A stretch of 64,000 bases of DNA, taken from positions 62,001-126,000 of the forward strand of contig JAFSOA010000017.1 in NCBI GenBank assembly GCA_017447265.1, given 5' to 3'. Below the pieces are notes generated by a model that saw only the letters and a program-made list of their open reading frames with translations, made no database searches and had not been told where the DNA came from. Shown in pieces: positions 29,766 to 39,460 of the stretch. The position numbers and the translations under genes were made by a program. This DNA comes from Bacteroidales bacterium. Its GTDB lineage: Bacteria; Bacteroidota; Bacteroidia; Bacteroidales; UBA932. The first letter of the stretch is position 1. Each line of letters starts with the position of its first letter.

Positions 29766-31718
29766 TTACTGCAGGAATACCGCCGATGAATAGGCCCCCA
29801 GCGCCACGGCGCCGTTGGAGACCGTCACCATGCCGTTCGAGACAATCAGTTTGTCGGTCTTGTAGTTGCTGAGCGGAAGGACCGGGCCTGCGGAGCCGAA
29901 GTTGTGGAGCACCAACACCGTCTGGCCTTCGTAACTCATCTTCCACATGGCCACGGCCGCGTTGGGGCTGATGATTTCCTCGATCTGGCCCTTGGCCAGC
30001 GCCTTCCAGCCGTTGCGCGCTTTCGCGAAATCGCGGTACACGCGGAGGACGGAGGCCTGGTTCTGTTCCTGCGCCTCCACCGAGATTTCGGCATTCAGCA
30101 TGCTGTTGTCCACCTTGCCGTTCAAGGCCGAGGAAGGCACGCTGCCGCTGCGCGTCCACTTGATGGGCGTGCGGACATATTCGTCGCCCCGGCTCTTGGT
30201 GCCCCAGTAACCGAGTTCCTCGCCCTGATAGATGAAGGGCTTGCCCGGCGAAGTCAACAGCACGGCGGCGGCCAGTTTCTCTTTGGCGATGTCGCGGCCC
30301 AGGTCGCTGGCAAAGCGGTCCTGGTCGTGGTTGGAGAGGAAGGTGGCATCGATGAAGTCGCTTCGGTAAGCGCGGAACAGGTTCTGGAAATAGATGACGG
30401 TCTTGGCGAAGTCGTCTCCCTTGCCCTTGCCGATGCGGTCCTTGAGGGTAAATCCGTAGTAGAAATTGAAATTCGACGGCAGGCCTTCATAATAGGGCGC
30501 CATCTTCTCGGCATTGTCGCACCAGGATTCACCGACCATGTAGAAGTCGCCCTTGCCGCCACGGGCCTTCCAGCTGGTGTTGCAGCGCTCGTACCACTGC
30601 TTGAGGAACGACACGTTGGCGGCGGTGTTGTTCTGGTAGATCCAGATTACGGCGTCAAGGCGCAGCCCCGCCACGCCCATGTCGATCCATTTGTCTGCCG
30701 CGGCGGCCAGATCCTTGAAGGTCGACGATTCGGAAGCCTTGGCATGCGGGCCATAATACAGGTCGGGCATCGAAGCATCGAAACTGGCCCAGTAAGAGAG
30801 GGATTCTCCGCCGAAGGTGATGTCGGCGGCCGGATTGCTGTTGATGGCGTAGGGTGTGCCGAACTGAACTTTCTTGCCGGCGGTTCCGCCCCACTTGGTG
30901 CCGCTGTCCCAACTGGTGGTGGAAGTGCGGATGAGGAAGCCCCACTCGGATTTGAAATCGAGGGTGATCTCGAAAATGCCGGAGGATGTCTCGTAGAGTC
31001 CCGCCAGCTTGCCGTCGCCGTAGTATAGCCACTTGCTGGCGGAGCTGCTGGGTCCCTGTGCGGCATCGGTGGTTTCCGTCACGGTGACCGTCTTCTTGCC
31101 CCAGTCCAGCTTGAAATGCAGCCGGCCTTCATAGCCCACATTGCCGGAGCTGGTGGAGCACCAGGTACCCATGCCGCCGGTGACAGACTCTCCCGGTTTG
31201 TCTTCAAACACATAATAGTTCCCGTAAATGCCGGAGGGATCGGACATCGCCTGCTTGAACCAAATGTTGTCCTTGCCGGAATGGTTGAGCACGAAGTCGA
31301 GATAGATGTCGATATTCCGGGTTTTTGCCTGGGAAATCAGGTCTTGCAGATCCGCCTCCGAGCCCAGCCTCGGATTCACGGAACAATAGTCGTTCACGTT
31401 GTAGCCGTGGTACGACATGGACTCGTGGATGGGCGAGAGCCAGAGCGCCGTGGCGCCGATGCTGTCGAGGTAGTCGAGGTGCTGCGTGATGCCGCGGATA
31501 TCGCCCCAGCCGTCGCCGTCGCTGTCGGCGAAACTGTAGACGTTGAGCTGGTAGGTGATCCCGGAGAGCTTCTCCTTCGAGGCTTGGTTCCGCCAGGAAT
31601 CGTCGGGGGTAACCGGCGGGACCGGGCCGTCCGGACCGTCGGGGTCCACGTGCGGGCACGCCGTGAGCACCAGTGTCGCAAACACCAGCGCGAAAATATG
31701 GAAAAATCGTTTCGTCAT
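29766..31718 (-). CDS. susG: SusG-like surface alpha-amylase with CBM58-like insertion
   Basis: 650 residues from ATG 31718. A TTG three codons upstream is less likely. Lipobox LVLTAC, followed by a GPDGPVPP linker. Catalytic Asp355 (GLRLDAV), Glu397 (MVGESW) and Asp465 (LSNHDQDRF). A beta-rich insertion of about 120 residues (about 177-297, rich in aromatics such as KWLYYGDG) splits the barrel where CBM58 sits in SusG. SusG is the outer-surface enzyme that cuts starch before SusC import. It has its own candidate promoter after a hairpin. Confidence 0.9.
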   Translation of the reverse strand: MTKRFFHIFALVFATLVLTACPHVDPDGPDGPVPPVTPDDSWRNQASKEKLSGITYQLNVYSFADSDGDGWGDIRGITQHLDYLDSIGATALWLSPIHESMSYHGYNVNDYCSVNPRLGSEADLQDLISQAKTRNIDIYLDFVLNHSGKDNIWFKQAMSDPSGIYGNYYVFEDKPGESVTGGMGTWCSTSSGNVGYEGRLHFKLDWGKKTVTVTETTDAAQGPSSSASKWLYYGDGKLAGLYETSSGIFEITLDFKSEWGFLIRTSTTSWDSGTKWGGTAGKKVQFGTPYAINSNPAADITFGGESLSYWASFDASMPDLYYGPHAKASESSTFKDLAAAADKWIDMGVAGLRLDAVIWIYQNNTAANVSFLKQWYERCNTSWKARGGKGDFYMVGESWCDNAEKMAPYYEGLPSNFNFYYGFTLKDRIGKGKGDDFAKTVIYFQNLFRAYRSDFIDATFLSNHDQDRFASDLGRDIAKEKLAAAVLLTSPGKPFIYQGEELGYWGTKSRGDEYVRTPIKWTRSGSVPSSALNGKVDNSMLNAEISVEAQEQNQASVLRVYRDFAKARNGWKALAKGQIEEIISPNAAVAMWKMSYEGQTVLVLHNFGSAGPVLPLSNYKTDKLIVSNGMVTVSNGAVALGAYSSAVFLQ

Positions 31719-31752
31719 AACTTTCAAATATACAAAAATGTTATGACTTTAA

Positions 31753-31760
31753 CAAAATTA
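31753..31760 (-). promoter_or_regulatory. Candidate -7 box (TAATTTTG) for the susG-amylase operon
   Basis: Minus strand TAATTTTG matches TAnnTTTG, 34 bases upstream of the susG ATG and directly downstream of the hairpin. A second match, TATATTTG (31725-31732), is only 6 bases from the ATG. Confidence 0.5.
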
Positions 31761-31791
31761 GATGCCCGGTCGCGCTGCGCGGCCGGGCATC
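31761..31791 (-). terminator. Hairpin after the SusE/F gene
   Basis: GATGCCCGG at 31761 pairs with CCGGGCATC ending at 31791, with a further five pairs inside after one mismatch. On the minus strand it is followed by TAATTTTGTT, U-rich enough for an intrinsic terminator. It may end or thin the susCDE transcript and let susG use its own promoter. Confidence 0.6.
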
Positions 31792-31812
31792 ATCATTATG
31801 TAACAGGTACGA

Positions 31813-34800
31813 CTACTCGACGGTAGCGGTGCCTGCGTTGAAGTCAAGAGTAACCGTCTTGCCGGCTTCGACAGTGACACGTTCCTGGTCGCCGCCATTG
31901 CCACGGTAAGCGATCTGTCCGTTGAAGAATACGAACTCGCGCGTCCACCAGTCGCTGGTAGCGATGCTGCTGGCCGCGTAGATACGAATGTCGCCGGCAG
32001 CCGTCGTCTTGCCGACCAGCTTGCCGTTGCTCTCCGTGAACAGGGCGCCGGACATGGCCTCGGTCCAGCCGCCGAAGCAGTCGCCGATGCCATAGACCTT
32101 GGCTCTCTCGACACAGATCTTCTTGTTGTCCGTATCGACATAGATCATGTAGACACCCGTCTCGGCCACGACGCAGTTGCCTTCGACAACCGTATAGCCC
32201 GTATCGGTGCCAAGACTGTTGAAGTCACCGCTCCAAGCCTTCTGGGCGCAGAACTTGAAGCCCTTTCCGGCTTCGAGGTTGCGGATGGCCCAGAACTGGC
32301 CTGCCTTGGTGTTGACCGGCGTCATATTGACGATATAGCTGGCATCCCAGTCCCAACCGCCGATAGCCTCACCGATCATATACATGGTCGTCGGGAGTTC
32401 GGACTGCTGGCCTTCGCCACCGACCGCTGCGGTACCCGCATTGAAGTCGAGCGATACCTCCTGACCCTTGAGTACCTTGACGCGCTCCTGGTCGCCGCCG
32501 TTGCCACGGTAGGCGATCTTGCCGTCGAAGAAGACGAACTCACGGGTCCACCAGGCAGAAGTGGCGATGGAAGAGGCCACATACATTCGTACGTCGCCTT
32601 CGGCAGCGGCCGTTGCCTTCAGCTGCTTACCGTCAGCTTTGAAAAGGGCCGCCTCCATGGCTTCATCCCAACCGCCGAAGCAGTCACCGATACCATATAC
32701 GCGAGCGGGTTCCACATGAACCATTTCACGCTTGAGGTCGATGTGCACGAGATAGAAGCCATCTTCCGTCACGGTGCAGTTGCCACCAGACTCGACAAAG
32801 CCGTCGTTAGTGGTCAAGCCCCAGAAGTCGCCCTTCCAATCCCGGACCGAGCAGAATTTGAAGCCCTTGCCGGCCGTAAAGTAACGGACTGTCCAGAACT
32901 GGCCTTCTGCCTCTGCGCCCCAGTCAGGGTTGTGCAGGACAGGGATCATCTCGACGACACCGTTGGAGTTCCAGTCCCAGCCGCCGAATTCTTCGCCGAT
33001 CATGTAGAGTTGCTCAGGGAAAGCAACAGCCTTGATCGTCACTTCTTTCGTGGCAGGATTGAAGACAACGCGGTAGTTGCCCACCTCGGCCAGTTTGATA
33101 TCCTTGCCGGGCTGCGCCAGCGTGAACGGTTCACCGAGAGGTGCGACGAATCCATCTTCAGCAGCGCCATACGTCTTGTCATCATCCCAGGAATAGTCGT
33201 ACCGGATCTTGAAGCCGCCTTCGATGGAGACGACAGGGCTGGTCCACACGCCATTGTCTTCCGTCATCGGAACGTCCACGTTCCAGGAAGTACCGTTGAT
33301 CTGGCCGATGAGCGAGAACGCAGCCACGTGCTCCTCGATGAGGATGGTCAGGTTCGCATAGTCGAAGGTCACGTCGTAATTGCCGGCTTTGCCGATACGG
33401 ATGTTCTTGTCACCGGCAGGGAAAGTCACGCCCAGTTCCGGCTTGTACACATCGTACGGATTGCCAGGATCGATGGTGCTGTGGTCGTTGGCTTCAGGGC
33501 CGCCGTAGTTGGTGCCCCAGTCATGGTCAGCGCGGATCTTGAACTCGTCGTTCTCCGTCACCGCCACGTTGCGGATCAACCAGATGTCACCGCTCGTGTT
33601 GCTGAGGTCGAAATCCTTGTCCCAGCTGGAACCGCTCAGGGTACCGATGAGAGACCATGCCTCCGGCTTCTCCGGACCAGGTTCGCCACGGTCCACCGGG
33701 CTCTTGCCGCCCAGCGACTCGACGACCTTGAACAGGCCGGCGGAAGGATTGACCAGGAGGTCATAGGTACCGTCGGCAGGAACCGCGATATTCTTACCGT
33801 TGGCAACGGCGTCGAATTCCGCGTCGATCGTCACGACGAACGGTTCCACGTCGCCGGCAGCACCCAGGTTCTCATTCCAGCTCCTGTCGTTGCGGAACTT
33901 GAACTGGTCACCGGTCGTCAGCACGACGCCCTCGGCCACATGCCATTCACCGTCGGTGGTCATCGTCACGTCGACATCCCAGTTGATCTCTTCCGAAGCG
34001 ATGGAACCGGTCACACCCCAGGTACTGGCCTGATCGAAGCCCGGATAAGCCAGGTAGGCCTCGTAGAGCGTAAGGGTTCCGGCCGCCTCGTCCAGGAGGA
34101 GGTCATAAGCGCCCTCGGCAGGAACACTCAGGTTCTTGCCGCCCGCCGTAGCCGCGATGGATTCGCCTACGGTCATCACATACGGTTCCGTGTCGCCGGG
34201 AGCACCGAAGTTGGTATCCCAGCCGCCGTCCTTGCGGACCTTGAACTGGTCGCTCGGGGTGAGTTTGACGTTGCGGGCCACGTGCTTGGTACCGTCGGTC
34301 GTGCAATACATCGGATCATCGGCATTCCAGGCATTTCCTGTGCTGGCGATGGAACCGATCAGGCCCCAAGGGCTGTTCTGCGTATATTCCGCCCAAGGAT
34401 TGCCCTGCGGGAAGATAATCTCGAAACTAGGAATATCAATGGTGCCGTCCGAATCGACGAAGCCGTTGCGGCCGTTATCGCCGGCATTGGTCTGCATCGA
34501 AGCGCGGATGCGCATCGTGAGGCTCACGACGTCGCCCTCGGCATAACCCATCGAAATGAGAGCATTGTTGATGCTCGTAATGCTGGCCGACAGCTGGCCG
34601 TCTTTATTGGAAGTCGTAATCGCTTTGCTGACGACTTTATTGTCCACGTTCGTGATGACGAAGAAGTGGTTCGGAGTAACGGCCTTGTTGAAATTCTGGT
34701 TGAAGGAACCCGGGGTGAAGTCCGCTGTAATGGCTTTTTCGCCCACCTCGTAGTCACCCAGCACAGGGGCCGTGGCCTTGGAGGTGTCGAACACCGCCAG

Positions 34801-34872
34801 TTCGTCCGGATAGCAGGAGACTGCCATCAGGGCAATCACACTGGCAAAGAGAATGGAAAAAATCTTTTTCAT
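31813..34872 (-). CDS. Giant SusE/SusF-like starch-binding lipoprotein, eight modules
   Basis: 1019 residues. Lipobox LMAVSC (Cys20). Residues about 30-155 resemble the SusE N-terminal Ig-like domain. Eight beta-sandwich modules follow at about 168-272, 284-385, 405-513, 518-614, 621-722, 725-815, 829-922 and 925-1018. Modules 1-4 open with WGLIGS/WSLIGT/FSLIGQ-type motifs and DQFKxR. Modules 5 and 7 open YMIGE, and 6 and 8 VYGIGDCFGGW. Modules 5-6 and 7-8 are a tandem duplication, with stretches such as AYRGNGGDQERV kept exactly. SusE and SusF have two and three binding modules and are about 390 and 485 residues long. It should sit on the cell surface and hold starch for SusCD. No enzyme motif seen. 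Confidence 0.88.
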   Translation of the reverse strand: MKKIFSILFASVIALMAVSCYPDELAVFDTSKATAPVLGDYEVGEKAITADFTPGSFNQNFNKAVTPNHFFVITNVDNKVVSKAITTSNKDGQLSASITSINNALISMGYAEGDVVSLTMRIRASMQTNAGDNGRNGFVDSDGTIDIPSFEIIFPQGNPWAEYTQNSPWGLIGSIASTGNAWNADDPMYCTTDGTKHVARNVKLTPSDQFKVRKDGGWDTNFGAPGDTEPYVMTVGESIAATAGGKNLSVPAEGAYDLLLDEAAGTLTLYEAYLAYPGFDQASTWGVTGSIASEEINWDVDVTMTTDGEWHVAEGVVLTTGDQFKFRNDRSWNENLGAAGDVEPFVVTIDAEFDAVANGKNIAVPADGTYDLLVNPSAGLFKVVESLGGKSPVDRGEPGPEKPEAWSLIGTLSGSSWDKDFDLSNTSGDIWLIRNVAVTENDEFKIRADHDWGTNYGGPEANDHSTIDPGNPYDVYKPELGVTFPAGDKNIRIGKAGNYDVTFDYANLTILIEEHVAAFSLIGQINGTSWNVDVPMTEDNGVWTSPVVSIEGGFKIRYDYSWDDDKTYGAAEDGFVAPLGEPFTLAQPGKDIKLAEVGNYRVVFNPATKEVTIKAVAFPEQLYMIGEEFGGWDWNSNGVVEMIPVLHNPDWGAEAEGQFWTVRYFTAGKGFKFCSVRDWKGDFWGLTTNDGFVESGGNCTVTEDGFYLVHIDLKREMVHVEPARVYGIGDCFGGWDEAMEAALFKADGKQLKATAAAEGDVRMYVASSIATSAWWTREFVFFDGKIAYRGNGGDQERVKVLKGQEVSLDFNAGTAAVGGEGQQSELPTTMYMIGEAIGGWDWDASYIVNMTPVNTKAGQFWAIRNLEAGKGFKFCAQKAWSGDFNSLGTDTGYTVVEGNCVVAETGVYMIYVDTDNKKICVERAKVYGIGDCFGGWTEAMSGALFTESNGKLVGKTTAAGDIRIYAASSIATSDWWTREFVFFNGQIAYRGNGGDQERVTVEAGKTVTLDFNAGTATVE

Positions 34873-34884
34873 TGCTTGATCCTC

Positions 34885-36438
34885 CTATTTACTGTAACCG
34901 GTGTTCTGTTTAAGACCCGTGTTGGCCAGGCGGTCGGAATCCGGAATCGGGAAGAGCGTCCGGTAGGACTCCACGTCCGTTCCTTCTTTCACATTGCCCT
35001 TCCACTGCCAGTTGTAACCGGAAGTGAACTGGCCGAAACGGATGAGGTCGTTGCGGCGCCAGCACTCCTGATAGAGTTCACGGCCGCGCTCGTCGAGGAT
35101 CAGCTGGGCGGTGAGTCCGTTGACATCCGGCTGGTTGGCGCGGGCGCGCACCTGGTTGAAAGCACCCAGACCATCGATCGAAGCGCCGTTGAGCTGGCAC
35201 TCGGCCGCCATCAGCAGCACGTCGGCGTAACGCATCATCGGGAAGTCGGTGTCCACGAAACCAAGCTCCTTGCCCGGCGTGCCGTCGCTCTTGATGTTGC
35301 GGAACTTCATGAAGGCATAGCCGTTGGTGAATTCACCGATGTCGTCGATGCTCTTCTGCTGCGTAGCCGTGTAGAAGAGGTTGCGGGCGTCACTCGCGCT
35401 GAACTTGTCGTAGAACTCAGGCGTGGTGCGGAGACCGCCCCAGCCGGAAGAAATACCCAGTTCCGCAGGGTCCATCTCGCCGCCCGTGGAGGCGAAGATC
35501 AGGTAGTTGGTCGCACCGTAGCTGGTGGTGTTGACACCGTCCTGCTCCACGGCGAAGATGATCTCGTCGGAGCAGCGGTCGTTGTCGGCCAGGAAGAGTT
35601 CCTGATAAGGCGAGAAGAGGCCTTCCGAAGTGGTGTGGAGGGAATAGCCGTCGTCCATCAGGTCTTTCAGGACGTTGGCGCACTCGTTCCAGCGGGCCGT
35701 GCCCGTATAGACCTGTGCGTTCAGATAAAGCTTTGCGAGCAGGAACTTCGCCACACCCTTGTCGGCGCGGGCGAAACCGTTGGCGCGCGGAGCGGCCAGG
35801 GCGCTGTTGTTGATCAGGTCCGTCAACTCGGTTTCCAGCCAGGTGAAGAGCTCGTCGCGCATGATCTGCTCGGGGAAGGAGCCAACGACCGATGTCTCGT
35901 CGGCAAACGGCACGTTGCCGAAGTTGTCGATGGCGTGGAAATAGGCAATCGCACGGAGCACGCGGGCCTCGGCGATGTATTCATCTTTGTTGGCGAAGGT
36001 CAGGTTGGAGGCCTGTGCCTCACGGATGAACTCGTTGGCGGCGGACACCTGCATGAAGATGCGGGAATAGAACGCGTAGATGAAGGTATCGTCGGTCGTC
36101 CAGTTCATCCAGTGGAAATTCTTGATGGTCTGGTCGTTCCAGCCGCAGACCGCCTCGTCGGTGGTCAGTTCGCTGTGGTGGAACAGGCCGCGGATGTACT
36201 GCGATGCACCGCCGTCAAGACCGGAGATCGAAGGACCGCCGTTGGCTCCGTAGTAACCGGAGGTGGCGAAGCCCGTGTAGACACCGGCCAGGAAAGAAGT
36301 GAAGGACGCCTCATTGACGAGGGCCTTGTCCGCCGTGTTGGCATTCGGATCGATCGGGGTGACGTTCAGGTCGCCGATGCAGGAAGCCAGAAGTGCGGAG
36401 ACTGCAAGTATGCTGAGGAAATATTTGATTGTTTTCAT
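34885..36438 (-). CDS. susD: SusD-like starch-binding lipoprotein
   Basis: 517 residues from ATG 36438. A GTG three codons earlier is less likely. Signal with lipobox ALLASC. The RagB/SusD fold is shown by the N-terminal DLNVTPIDPN block and the C-terminal block LILDERGRELYQECWRRNDL, which is diagnostic. It caps the SusC barrel and binds glycans at the surface. The position directly after susC and before the SusE/F-like gene matches sus operon order. Confidence 0.95.
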   Translation of the reverse strand: MKTIKYFLSILAVSALLASCIGDLNVTPIDPNANTADKALVNEASFTSFLAGVYTGFATSGYYGANGGPSISGLDGGASQYIRGLFHHSELTTDEAVCGWNDQTIKNFHWMNWTTDDTFIYAFYSRIFMQVSAANEFIREAQASNLTFANKDEYIAEARVLRAIAYFHAIDNFGNVPFADETSVVGSFPEQIMRDELFTWLETELTDLINNSALAAPRANGFARADKGVAKFLLAKLYLNAQVYTGTARWNECANVLKDLMDDGYSLHTTSEGLFSPYQELFLADNDRCSDEIIFAVEQDGVNTTSYGATNYLIFASTGGEMDPAELGISSGWGGLRTTPEFYDKFSASDARNLFYTATQQKSIDDIGEFTNGYAFMKFRNIKSDGTPGKELGFVDTDFPMMRYADVLLMAAECQLNGASIDGLGAFNQVRARANQPDVNGLTAQLILDERGRELYQECWRRNDLIRFGQFTSGYNWQWKGNVKEGTDVESYRTLFPIPDSDRLANTGLKQNTGYSK

Positions 36439-36452
36439 AAGGCACACCTGAA

Positions 36453-39434
36453 TTAGAAGTTAAACTTGATTCCGAGGATGAAGGTGCGCGGGCGCGGATA
36501 GACCGTGCCGTCGACTCCGTTGAACACCTCGGGGTCGATGCCGGTGTACTTCGTGAGAGTGCAGATATTCTGCACGGTACCGAAGATATTGAGAGAAGCG
36601 TCGTTCTCTGCCACCCGGAAGAGTTTCGGGAAGGTATAGCCCAGCGTGAAGTTGTCGAGCTTCAGGAACGAAGCGTTCTCCAGGTAGTAGTCCGAAAGAT
36701 ACTGGGCCTGCGAGAACATCGAAACCGGGGCCGAAGCGACACGGTTGCTGATGAAGCTGTTGGTCCAGAGGTCGGCGAGCATTTCCGTATCGGAAGCCAC
36801 GTTGTTGTACACGTAGTTGCCCACGGATGCGTGGCCGGAGAGGGCCGCCGTCCAGTTCTTCCAGGTGATGCTGGTGTTGAAGCCGAAGGTGAAGTCGGGC
36901 GCCGCCTTGAAGCGCTTGTCCATGTACTTGTCGTCGGCCGTGATCTGGCCGTCGTTGTTGCGGTCTACGTAAACACCGTTCACGGGATAGCCGAATTCGT
37001 CATACACCTGCTGGTAGAGGTTGAAGGTGCGCATCGGATACCCCACCTGGAACATCTGCACGTTGTTGCCGGTACCGCCCGAGATGCCGCCCGTCTCAAC
37101 GCCCGTAGCGTTCTCGTCGGAAGCCGTCAGCTTGGTGATCTTGTTGTGGTTGTAGGCCACATTGAAGCCGAGATCCCAGTGCAGGTCGCGTTTCGCAAGG
37201 AGAATGGCGTTCAGGTCGAGCTCGACGCCCAGGTTGGTCATGTTGCCGATGTTGGTGTTCAGGTAGTTGGTCAGGTTCGAGAGCGCCGGCACCGGGATGT
37301 AGTTCAGGATGTCCTTGGTGTCACGCTTGTAGAGGTCGATGGCAGCTGTCAGGCGATCGTTCCAGAAGCCCAGGTCGAAACCGATGTTGTACGTCGTGGT
37401 GGTCTCCCAGCGGAGGTCGGCGCTGTAGCCCAATGCGGAAATCGGGATGATCAGCTGGTCGTTGAAATAATAGTAGGAACCCAACTGGTTCGTGAGGAAC
37501 TGCGCGAAGGTATCGTAGTAGCCGCCCACTTCCTGCTGGCCGGTCTGGCCCCAGGAGAGACGCAGCTTCAAGGAACTCATACCCTTCACTTCACTCATGA
37601 AGTCTTCATTCATCACGTTCCAGGCGAAAGCCGCGGACGGGAAGAGGCCCCATTTGTGGTTCTGGAAGCGCGAGGTACCGTCGGCGCGGAACGTGGCGGT
37701 GAGCAGATACCGGTCGGCGAAGCTGTAGTTGGCGCGGCCGAAGAAGGAGAGGAGGTAAAGCTCACCTCTTCCGACAGACGATCCCAGCGTGGCCTTGTCG
37801 CTGATGCGATAGGTATCACTGCTGCTCTCGTTGTAGAAGTGCTGCCAGGAATAACCGGCCAGCAGATTGACGTTGTGACGGCCGAAATCCTGATTCCAGT
37901 TGCCGTAGAACTCGAGGGTCGTATTCCGGCGCATATAGTCGTAATCGGTATGGGAACCGCCACCACTCTGGTTGGTGTTGTGATAGGAGGCCTCGGATCC
38001 CATCGCCAGCTCGGTGACGCCTTTACTCTTCGCCCAGTCGAGACCGACGTTCAGGTTGAAGCGAAGCGCTTCCAGGCCATGGACCTTGTAGTCGGCCTGC
38101 ACATTACCGATGAAACGATAGGCGCCTGCCACGTCGTTCTTGGCATCCAACAGGGCCACCGGGTTCATCGTGGCCATCGTGTTGATGTTGCCGGACTGGT
38201 CGTACCAGGTGGTATATTTGTTCAGGTTATAACCCGGAACATTGTTATATACCGGCTTGGTCGGATCGTAGTGGTTGGCTGCGCCGATGGCGTCCTGGTT
38301 GGCATATTGGTTGGCCGAATAGGTTCCCTTACCGTTCAGGTTGATGATCAGGTGTTTATTGAGGAACGTCGGCGAGAGGTTGACGGAAGCCGTTGCACGG
38401 TCCATCTGGGAACCGCGAAGGGTACCCACCTGGCGGGTATAACCACCCGACACACGATACGGGAAAATCTCGCCGATGCGGCCCGTGACGCTCAGGTTGA
38501 CGTCATGGGACGGAGCGATCTGGTAGATCTCACGCTGCCAGTCGGTGTTGTAGAGCTTCTGCTCTCCGTTCTCGTAGATACCGAGGTTGGCTTCAGCGGC
38601 GGAGTTCTCACCATAGAAGTCACGGATCAGATCCACGATGCCGTCCCGGTCAAGCAGCTGGTTGTACTTGGCGATCGTGTTCACGGAACCGGTGTAGTCG
38701 AGGGCTACATGGGGAATGTTGCTACCCACCTTGGAGCCTTTCTTGGTCGTGATCACGATGACGCCGTTGGATGCGCGGGAACCGTAGATAGCGGTCGCCG
38801 ACGCGTCTTTCAGGACGGTGAAACTCTCGATGTCTTCCGGGTTGATGGAAGAGAGCGGGTCGGACATGCCGCTGATGCCGTCGTTCGACACGGGCAGGCC
38901 GTCGATGACGACGAGCGGGTCGTTCGACGCGTTGAGGGAAGAACCGCCGCGGATACGGATCGTCGCGCCGGAGCCCGGCATACCGGAACCCGAGGTGACG
39001 ACCACGCCGGCGCTCTTGCCGCGCAGCAAGTCGGCAGGCGTCGTGATGACACCCTTGTTGATTTCGTCTGCCTTGACGGTGGCGACGGAACCGGTCAGGT
39101 CGCTCTTCTTGACCGTACCGTAACCGATGACGACCACCTCGTCGAGGTATTCTTGATCATCTTCCATCAGGACGCGGCCGGCCTTGCCGGCTTCGACCAC
39201 CACGGTCTTCAGGCCCAGGAAGCTGATCTCGATCAGCGTGTTGGCGGATGGAACGTTCAGTGTCCACTGTCCGTCCAGATCCGTCTGCACGCCGTTGCTG
39301 GTACCCATCTGGATAACAGCAGCCCCGATCACCGGACCGAACTTGTCTTCCACGACACCTTTGGCGGTATACTGCGCAAAGGCGGTGGCAGAAGTCAGTG
39401 CCAGGACCGAGAGCAGAATCAGAATCTTCTTCAT
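36453..39434 (-). CDS. susC: SusC-like TonB-dependent outer membrane transporter
   Basis: 993 residues. Signal peptide ending TSATAFAQ, a carboxypeptidase-regulatory-like N-terminal domain (about 22-100, GVVEDKFGPVIGAAVIQMG), and the linker DEVVVIGYGTVKKSDLTGSV. The plug domain has IRIRGGSSLNASNDPLVVID, and a long TonB barrel ends in FNF. It imports malto-oligosaccharides using TonB energy. Twenty-six bases separate it from the sugar symporter gene upstream. Confidence 0.96.
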   Translation of the reverse strand: MKKILILLSVLALTSATAFAQYTAKGVVEDKFGPVIGAAVIQMGTSNGVQTDLDGQWTLNVPSANTLIEISFLGLKTVVVEAGKAGRVLMEDDQEYLDEVVVIGYGTVKKSDLTGSVATVKADEINKGVITTPADLLRGKSAGVVVTSGSGMPGSGATIRIRGGSSLNASNDPLVVIDGLPVSNDGISGMSDPLSSINPEDIESFTVLKDASATAIYGSRASNGVIVITTKKGSKVGSNIPHVALDYTGSVNTIAKYNQLLDRDGIVDLIRDFYGENSAAEANLGIYENGEQKLYNTDWQREIYQIAPSHDVNLSVTGRIGEIFPYRVSGGYTRQVGTLRGSQMDRATASVNLSPTFLNKHLIINLNGKGTYSANQYANQDAIGAANHYDPTKPVYNNVPGYNLNKYTTWYDQSGNINTMATMNPVALLDAKNDVAGAYRFIGNVQADYKVHGLEALRFNLNVGLDWAKSKGVTELAMGSEASYHNTNQSGGGSHTDYDYMRRNTTLEFYGNWNQDFGRHNVNLLAGYSWQHFYNESSSDTYRISDKATLGSSVGRGELYLLSFFGRANYSFADRYLLTATFRADGTSRFQNHKWGLFPSAAFAWNVMNEDFMSEVKGMSSLKLRLSWGQTGQQEVGGYYDTFAQFLTNQLGSYYYFNDQLIIPISALGYSADLRWETTTTYNIGFDLGFWNDRLTAAIDLYKRDTKDILNYIPVPALSNLTNYLNTNIGNMTNLGVELDLNAILLAKRDLHWDLGFNVAYNHNKITKLTASDENATGVETGGISGGTGNNVQMFQVGYPMRTFNLYQQVYDEFGYPVNGVYVDRNNDGQITADDKYMDKRFKAAPDFTFGFNTSITWKNWTAALSGHASVGNYVYNNVASDTEMLADLWTNSFISNRVASAPVSMFSQAQYLSDYYLENASFLKLDNFTLGYTFPKLFRVAENDASLNIFGTVQNICTLTKYTGIDPEVFNGVDGTVYPRPRTFILGIKFNF

Positions 39435-39460
39435 ATAAACTGCTTTAGTTAAAAATAAGG

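Noticed and set aside
26133-29789. 1218-codon plus-strand frame opposite the GH13 genes
   Set aside because: Shadow frame with biased composition; spans several real genes and their boundaries.
32716-36456. Open frame of 1246 codons on the plus strand opposite susD and the SusE/F-like gene
   Set aside because: It mirrors the codon pattern of the real genes on the other strand. The translation is rich in V, G, R, H and D with no domain or signal, and it crosses the gap between two good genes.
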